DNA from: Methylobacterium sp. BTF04
GTDB lineage: Bacteria > Pseudomonadota > Alphaproteobacteria > Rhizobiales > Beijerinckiaceae
Reading direction: 5' to 3'
Length of the DNA: 59,717 nt
NCBI RefSeq assembly: GCF_010692745.1
Contig: NZ_JAAHTB010000029.1
Span: 1-59,717, forward strand
Under the pieces are notes generated by a model. That model was not told the origin of the DNA. It ran no database searches and saw only the letters and a program-made list of their open reading frames with translations. A program made the translations under genes and the position numbers. The stretch's first letter is position 1. Each line of letters starts with the position of its first letter. Below are positions 54,587-59,717 of this stretch, one piece after another.

Positions 54587-55297
54587 TCAGACCCCGCCGA
54601 GGCGGGTCACCACGGCCTCGCCGTCGCGGGCCTCGGCGAGGATCGCGCCGGTGGCGATACCGAGGAACAGGCCATGCTCGACCACGCCCGGCACTGCCCA
54701 CAAGGCGGACGAGAGCGCCTCCGGATCGGGGATCCGGCCGAGATGCGCATCGAGGATGTAATGTCCGCCATCCGTGGTCAGCGGCGCGCCATCCGGGCCG
54801 GTCCGCAGGGTCAGGGCGCCGGCGCAACCCGCGGCAGCGATGGCGGCGGCGACCGCGATCCGGGTGGAGGACAGGCCGAACGCATTGACCTCCACCGGCA
54901 GCGGGAAGGCTCCCAGCATCGCCACGGACTTGGCGGCATCGGCGATCACCACCATGCGGGTGCTGGCGCAGGCCACGATCTTCTCGCGCAGGAGCGCGGC
55001 GCCCCCGCCCTTGATCAGACGCATCTGCCCGTCGATTTCGTCGGCACCATCGATGGTGAGGTCGAGCTGCGGCATCTCTTCGAGGGTCGCCAGGAGAATT
55101 CCGGCGCGTGTCGCGGCGATCCGGGTGGCCTCCGAGGTCGGTACGCCGACGATGTCGAGACCGCCGCGGACACGCTCACCGAGCAACTCCACGAAGGCAT
55201 TGGCGGTGGAACCGGTGCCGATCCCGAGCCGCATGCCGGGTTCGACCAGGGTGAGGGCGACCGCGGCGGCGGCGCGCCGGAGATCCGGCCCGCTCAT
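54587..55297 (-). CDS. rpiA: Ribose-5-phosphate isomerase A
   Basis: It interconverts ribose 5-phosphate and ribulose 5-phosphate in the pentose phosphate pathway. [58 protein letters not shown] and GGALLREK-like [13 protein letters not shown] are conserved, and the 236-residue length from ATG 55297 is normal. The upstream part of the frame (to 55411) lacks conservation. Confidence 0.95.
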   Translation of the reverse strand: MSGPDLRRAAAAVALTLVEPGMRLGIGTGSTANAFVELLGERVRGGLDIVGVPTSEATRIAATRAGILLATLEEMPQLDLTIDGADEIDGQMRLIKGGGAALLREKIVACASTRMVVIADAAKSVAMLGAFPLPVEVNAFGLSSTRIAVAAAIAAAGCAGALTLRTGPDGAPLTTDGGHYILDAHLGRIPDPEALSSALWAVPGVVEHGLFLGIATGAILAEARDGEAVVTRLGGV

Positions 55298-55446
55298 GCC
55301 GCGACTCGGCCGGCAGGGGAGGGTGGGGCAAGGCGCATGGGGAAACTCGGGATGGACACAAGTGGGCGCGATGGGTCGGCTGCCCCTAGCACGCCGTGCC
55401 GGCCCGTCCAACGCCGTCGCGTGTCATCCGAGACCGTGCGGACGCT

Positions 55447-55935
55447 TCATGGGCGAGCGCCCTGCGGTGGCGTGGCGCTCGGGCCGGCCCGACCCGGCGA
55501 CGGGCCGGTGGCCGCCTCGTCGGCGCCGATGGCGGCGGGGTTCGCCTGCGCGGTGCAGACCACCGCCTCCTTCTGGAGCTGGACGTAGCAGATGCTCATC
55601 TCGCCGGTGCGGTAATTGACCCGGAACACGCCTGCCTCGCGGGTGTGGCGGGAGGCGACGAGGCCGTATTCGGAGGCGACCTGCGCGCTCGCGCCCTCAC
55701 CGGCGCCGTAGCACACGGTGAGCCCAACGCTCCCGACGGCGCCTTCGCGCAGGCCGTACTGGCAGGAGGTGACTTCGCCGGTGACCCTGTCGACGCGATA
55801 GACGCGGTTCAGGTCGATCTGCGGGGCCGGCACGAACTCGTAGGAACCCGCCACCGCAGGGCCTGCCAGCGCGGCGCAGAGGCCGCCGGCGCAGAGGGCG
55901 GTACGGAAGCCGGAACGCAGTGTCGTCAAACGCAT
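55447..55935 (-). CDS. Exported hypothetical protein (162 aa)
   Basis: A signal peptide (residues 1-29, ending AGPAVAGS) precedes a small domain with two matching halves: YRVDRVTGEVTSCQYGL and FRVNYRTGEMSICYVQL. Each is a beta-hairpin-like RxTGExxxC unit and four to five cysteines are present, so a disulfide-bonded periplasmic protein is likely. The C-terminus is Pro/Gly-rich. No named family is recognised. Confidence 0.65.
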   Translation of the reverse strand: MRLTTLRSGFRTALCAGGLCAALAGPAVAGSYEFVPAPQIDLNRVYRVDRVTGEVTSCQYGLREGAVGSVGLTVCYGAGEGASAQVASEYGLVASRHTREAGVFRVNYRTGEMSICYVQLQKEAVVCTAQANPAAIGADEAATGPSPGRAGPSATPPQGARP

Positions 55936-56167
55936 GGTCGCCTCGTTGCGGGATGTCGCGGGGCGGTATCAGCGCCTTGCGGCGCAACCATGACCCGCGA
56001 GACCGGCTCTTGCCGGTACCGGGAGGCGCCGCTAGAGCCGTTTCGGTGCGGGAGAGATCGGCTCTCAGTGTCCGAGTGGTCGCATCGTCTTCACCCGAGC
56101 CGTGTCCACCCGCCCCGAAAACGCTCTGGCCGGACCGGCCGCGTTCCCTTTCACGTTGCGAGACGCC

Positions 56168-56848
56168 ATGTCGACCCTGCCGCCCATCGCCGTGTTCGAC
56201 CTCGACGGCACCTTGGCCGAGACGGCCGGCGACCTCGTCGGAACCCTCAACGTCATCCTCGAGCGCGAGGGCCTGAAGGCTCTGCCGCTGGAGGAGGCCC
56301 GCGACATGATCGGAGCCGGGGCCAAGGCGCTGATCCAGCGCGGCTTTACCGCGACCGGCGAGCCCTTGAGCCAGGAGCGGCTGGAACGCCTGTTCGCGGA
56401 ATTCCTCGACCATTACGGTTCGCATCTGTGTGAGCACTCCCACCTGTTCCCCGGCGTGGTGGAGGCCCTCGACACCCTGACGAAACGCGGATTTCTGCTC
56501 GCGGTCTGCACCAACAAGGTCGAGAGCCACGCTCTGACCCTGCTCGAACTGCTGGGCGTGTCCGGGCGTTTCGCGGCGATCTGCGGCCGGGACACCTTCC
56601 CGCATTTCAAGCCCGACCCGCGCCACATCACGCTGACGATCGAGCGGGCGGGGGGAGACCGGTCCCGTGCCGTGATGGTGGGCGATTCCCGCGCCGACAT
56701 CGACGCGGCCAAGGCCGCCGGTATCCCGGTGATCGCGGTGCCGTTCGGCTATACCGATCTACCGGTCGAGGCGTTCGGGCCCGACGTGGTGATCACGCAT
56801 TTCGATGAGCTGGTCGCGGCCGTGGCGATTCTCGTGCCGGCGGCCTGA
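56168..56848 (+). CDS. gph: Phosphoglycolate phosphatase
   Basis: This HAD-superfamily hydrolase removes 2-phosphoglycolate. VFDLDGTLAETAGDLVG carries the nucleophile Asp, CTNKVESHALTLLELLG the motif-II region, and HFKPDPRHI with VMVGDSRADIDAAKAAGIPV motifs III and IV. Of 226 residues, the start ATG 56168 is preferred over 56102 since the fold begins there. Other HAD substrates are possible, but the sequence fits Gph well. Confidence 0.9.
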   Translation: MSTLPPIAVFDLDGTLAETAGDLVGTLNVILEREGLKALPLEEARDMIGAGAKALIQRGFTATGEPLSQERLERLFAEFLDHYGSHLCEHSHLFPGVVEALDTLTKRGFLLAVCTNKVESHALTLLELLGVSGRFAAICGRDTFPHFKPDPRHITLTIERAGGDRSRAVMVGDSRADIDAAKAAGIPVIAVPFGYTDLPVEAFGPDVVITHFDELVAAVAILVPAA

Positions 56849-56914
56849 ACGGCACTCGTGGGCGGTGGCGCGCATCAGCCTGACGCGAAGACATCGGCTA
56901 CGGAGATACAATGT

Positions 56915-56944
56915 CGGAAGCGTGCAACGCGTTGCACGCTTCCG
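56915..56944. terminator. 30-nt perfect palindrome between convergent genes
   Basis: CGGAAGCGTGCAACG (56915-56929) is followed directly by its reverse complement (56930-56944), then GTCTTTCC. It lies between gph (plus) and the RTX gene (minus), so it may terminate both; the T-run is weak. Confidence 0.6.
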
Positions 56945-57050
56945 GTCTTTCCATCTGGTCTGAGCCGCGGGCGTGTGACCTGCTCCGCGCGCCACTCGAC
57001 ATTCCGGATCTGGGAGGATCCGGGGCCGACGGCGCGCGGTGCCACGCGCG

Positions 57051-59417
57051 TCACATGAAGATCAGCTCGTTGATCTGACCCACCAGGGCACTGTCGTGCG
57101 ACCAGTTGGATTTGCCGATCAGGTCGCTGGTACGGAAGACGTCGAGGGGAACCGCCCCATGACCCTCGGCGACCAGCGTGCTGTTCTTGAGCAGGCGCAT
57201 GGTGCCGCTGTCGTCCACGCTGGCTTGCCACTTCGCCATCTCGCCCTCCACGATCGAGTCGGCGGCGGTGATCCGGTGCTTGGTCGAGCCGGTGAGGATC
57301 TCGAACACCATGTCGTCGCCGTTTTCGAACTGACCGAGCCAGATGTTGTTGCTCTCCGGACCGTTGCCGGTATCGAAGATGCGCTGGAAGCTGCCGCTGT
57401 CGAGATCGTCGAAGCGAGCCTCGGCGAACACCTTGAAGGCGCCGTGGATCTCCGGGATGGCCTTGTGCGCCACGATCTCCAGGCCGCTCACCTTGCCGAC
57501 GAGTGGGGTATCGCTGGCCCAGTTCGACTTACCGACGAACTCGTTGGCGCGGTCGACGTCCTTCGGGACGACACCCTGCCCCTCGGCCACCGAGACACCG
57601 TCCTTGAACAGGCGCATCCAGCCCGCTTCGTTGACGCTGGTCGTCCAGGTGGCTTCCTGGCCCTCGACGATCGCGTTCTTGGCGACGATGGTCCCGGACT
57701 TGTCCCCGTTCACGATGGAGAATTGCATGTCGCTGGACGTGCCGACCTGCCCGAGCAAGACATTGTCGGCATTGGGGCCATTGCCGAGGTCGAAGACGCG
57801 CTGCCAACCGCCGGCATCGAGATCGTCGAAGCGGGCGTGCACGTTGGCCGTGAAGGCTCCATTGATGTCGGCGGCAAGGTCCGGCTTGAAGCTCAGGTCA
57901 TAGATGGTGCCGACGAGGTCCGTGTCGGTCGCCCAGTTGGACTTGCCCACGAGTTCGTTCATGCGCGCGACATCCCGCGGCACGGCGCCCTCGCCCTGGG
58001 CGACGAGCACGTCGTTTTTGTAGAGGCTCATGCGGCCGTTCGGGTCCACCGCGGCCGTGAAGCGTGCCTCGACCCCCTCGACGATCGCGTCTTTGGCGAC
58101 GATCCGGTGCGGTGTCCCGCCGGTGAGGATCTCGAACGCCATGTCACGGCCGCTGCCGACCTGACCGAGCCACACATTGTCGCCCCAGGCACCGTTGCCG
58201 GTGTCGAAGACGCGCTGGTAGTTGCCGCCGGCGAGGTTGTCGAAACGCACGAGGGCGCTCGCGGAAAACGCGCCGTCGATCTCGGGAATATCGGCTACGA
58301 AGGGATCGTCGGAGGTCGCTGTCAGCACCATCTGGAAGGTGTTCTTCGAACCGGCCGCGACGGGACCGAACCGGCCCTGGAGGTGATCGAACAGACCCGT
58401 CACGCTGAGTTGGACGTCGCCGATGCTCACGGTCTCGATGCCGATGAGCGTGTCGACGGCGCCGGTGGCGAGATGCTTGATCTTGAACGCGCCGGTGGTG
58501 CTGGATGCGTCGTAGACGATGGCATAGTCCGAGCTTTTGCCGGAGAAAGACGCCCGGTCCACGCCCGCGCCGCCGTCGAGGATGTCGCTGCCGGCACCGC
58601 CGTCGAGGATGTCGTTCCCCACGCCGCCGATGAGCGTGTCGTTCCCGTCGCCACCTGAGAGCGTGTCGTTGCCGGTGCCGCCGTCGATGCGATCGTTGCC
58701 CCGGCCGCCGTCAATGACGTCGTCCCCGCCAAACGCAAAGAAATTGTCGTCCACGCTGCCGAGCCCGATCTTGTCGGCCCGCTCGGTCGCGATCGGCATG
58801 CCGATGTCCTGCAGGACGGCGAGGTCGAGCGGCGAAATCCATTCCCGGATTCCCGTGCCGAGATTGGGATCCATCACATTCTCGCCGCCCCAGATATGCG
58901 ATCGCCCGCCATCGAGGCCGATGGGTCCACCGGCGACCTCCCTGACATTGGGGCCATCGAAGATGTTGTTGCCCCGCTGGTCGGTTTGCCAGGATAGGCC
59001 GACAAACCCGATGGCATGACCGATTTCGTGCACGAACAGCGAGAAGGCATCCGTTTTGTCGCCGGGAACGGAATGCTCCGCCTTCGGATCGTAGAAGAGC
59101 TTCTCCCAGGTTTCGACACCGATCGTGACGCCGCCTTCCGCAATGTCGCCGTTGATGTCGCGGCCGTCACGCGCCTTGGTGATGGCCGTCTTCTCCCACC
59201 ACGCGCCGTTGAAGGTATAAATCGGACCGCCATTGGCGTGATAGCCCGGTCCTCCGACGTTGCCGATCCCGACCTCGATCACAATGTCCTGGTTGCCCTG
59301 GAGGTGCTTGGCCCAGGTGTTCGCTGCCGCCTGGGCGGTGCTGAGAAACAGATCAGCCTTGTCTCCCGCTGTCGACTGCGACCCGTCGCCTCTCCACTTC
59401 ACTGTGATTGTCGTCAT
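57051..59417 (-). CDS. RTX protein with degenerate metzincin domain and three lectin/LamG-like repeats
   Basis: The 788 residues lack an N-terminal signal, as expected for type I secretion. Residues 1-210 resemble a zinc metallopeptidase: HEIGHAIGFVG (130-140) keeps two His ligands and the Glu, but the third ligand position (140) is Gly. Calcium-binding RTX nonapeptides (GGxGNDxLxGG type) occupy about 229-290. Three homologous units follow (about 385-505, 515-640, 660-785), each reading like a concanavalin/LamG fold: FDxLxxGxxQRVFDxGNG, then DNVxLGQ, then LVGKSNW near the end. The start has GAGGAA upstream. No transporter genes are adjacent within the window. Confidence 0.82.
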   Translation of the reverse strand: MTTITVKWRGDGSQSTAGDKADLFLSTAQAAANTWAKHLQGNQDIVIEVGIGNVGGPGYHANGGPIYTFNGAWWEKTAITKARDGRDINGDIAEGGVTIGVETWEKLFYDPKAEHSVPGDKTDAFSLFVHEIGHAIGFVGLSWQTDQRGNNIFDGPNVREVAGGPIGLDGGRSHIWGGENVMDPNLGTGIREWISPLDLAVLQDIGMPIATERADKIGLGSVDDNFFAFGGDDVIDGGRGNDRIDGGTGNDTLSGGDGNDTLIGGVGNDILDGGAGSDILDGGAGVDRASFSGKSSDYAIVYDASSTTGAFKIKHLATGAVDTLIGIETVSIGDVQLSVTGLFDHLQGRFGPVAAGSKNTFQMVLTATSDDPFVADIPEIDGAFSASALVRFDNLAGGNYQRVFDTGNGAWGDNVWLGQVGSGRDMAFEILTGGTPHRIVAKDAIVEGVEARFTAAVDPNGRMSLYKNDVLVAQGEGAVPRDVARMNELVGKSNWATDTDLVGTIYDLSFKPDLAADINGAFTANVHARFDDLDAGGWQRVFDLGNGPNADNVLLGQVGTSSDMQFSIVNGDKSGTIVAKNAIVEGQEATWTTSVNEAGWMRLFKDGVSVAEGQGVVPKDVDRANEFVGKSNWASDTPLVGKVSGLEIVAHKAIPEIHGAFKVFAEARFDDLDSGSFQRIFDTGNGPESNNIWLGQFENGDDMVFEILTGSTKHRITAADSIVEGEMAKWQASVDDSGTMRLLKNSTLVAEGHGAVPLDVFRTSDLIGKSNWSHDSALVGQINELIFM

Positions 59418-59717
59418 TTATAATTCCTCTTGCCTAGTGCTAGAGTGCGTAGCACAGGCATGAATTAACGGCCAGAGATGCTGTTGAAGTTTCGGCGATC
59501 GATAAGATTGCGTGTGTCTCGTTAGATTGGAGAAGAATTTTCCCGCACGTACCGGTTGACGAGGCCTCCGAGCGCAAGAATCGCCATGACGGCAATCGGC
59601 GCAGTCACTCTATTGTCGGCGTAGTCCCCCGGTGACGGCCGCGTCGGGGTGCTCCGTGGCGCTAGAGCGTTTTCGGTTTAATCTGGTTCATATCCTGCGG
59701 CGGCGAAGAAGTTGGCG
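59418..59717. other. Upstream region of the RTX gene to the window end
   Basis: About 300 bp with the RTX promoter presumably inside; a small dyad GTGCT...AGCAC lies at about 59437-59455. Near 59661 the sequence CTAGAGCGTTTTCGG resembles CTAGAGCCGTTTCGG at about 56033, so a short dispersed repeat is possible. No gene is recognised. Confidence 0.35.

Noticed and set aside
57039..58658. A 539-residue plus-strand frame
   Set aside because: It is antisense to the RTX gene and mirrors its repeats.

Overview
The window reads as a high-GC alphaproteobacterial chromosome, most likely Methylobacterium/Methylorubrum or a close relative. The evidence is a lanthanide-type methanol dehydrogenase (XoxF), the cell-cycle set GcrA/DivK/PleD, an Irr-type Fur regulator, MucR, EipB (DUF1849), a NepR-like protein, and an alphaproteobacterial dcw cluster that runs into lpxC, bamD and recN. 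The genus is inferred from gene content, because no marker such as rRNA is present.

Positions 1-19742 are a mobile region. A tRNA-Ser(CGA) gene (19653-19742, minus) ends in a 17-bp sequence that recurs exactly at 1345-1361. In both places a tyrosine integrase gene begins within about 100 bp and points away from the repeat. The simplest reading is two integrative elements stacked at one tRNA. The inner one (about 1345-19669, 18.3 kb) lies wholly in the window. It holds a DEAH helicase with a nuclease-like C-terminus broken by one in-frame amber codon, an AT-rich large serine recombinase with an unusual C-terminal extension, a mobilization block (accessory protein, relaxase and a gene nested in another frame), gpmA, an orphan xoxF, a probable small RNA with promoter and terminator, and a fluoride-resistance unit. 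That unit is a fluoride riboswitch followed by a CLC-F-type antiporter and a DUF190 gene. A decayed TauE/SafE gene and the second integrase close the element.

From 20010 the content looks like core chromosome. First come an HD-GYP protein, fatty-acid genes fabI and fabB-fabA (with a 38-residue membrane protein between fabI and fabB), irr, an SH3 protein, a 2-hydroxyacid dehydrogenase, a PAS/HisKA_2 kinase, sufE, a DUF6456 gene, mucR and ptrB. From 33092 to 48028 lies ftsW-murG-murC-[RelE/Xre toxin-antitoxin on the opposite strand]-murB-ddl-ftsQ-ftsA-ftsZ-lpxC-bamD-recN, which joins peptidoglycan precursor synthesis, divisome assembly, lipid A synthesis and outer-membrane assembly. From 48109 to 56848 are a NepR-like gene, gcrA, eipB, divK-pleD, an O-antigen-ligase-like gene, a DUF2059 gene, rpiA and gph. 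The window ends with an RTX protein (57051-59417) that has a degenerate metzincin domain and three lectin/LamG-like repeats.

No CRISPR array, rRNA gene or recognisable insertion sequence was seen.
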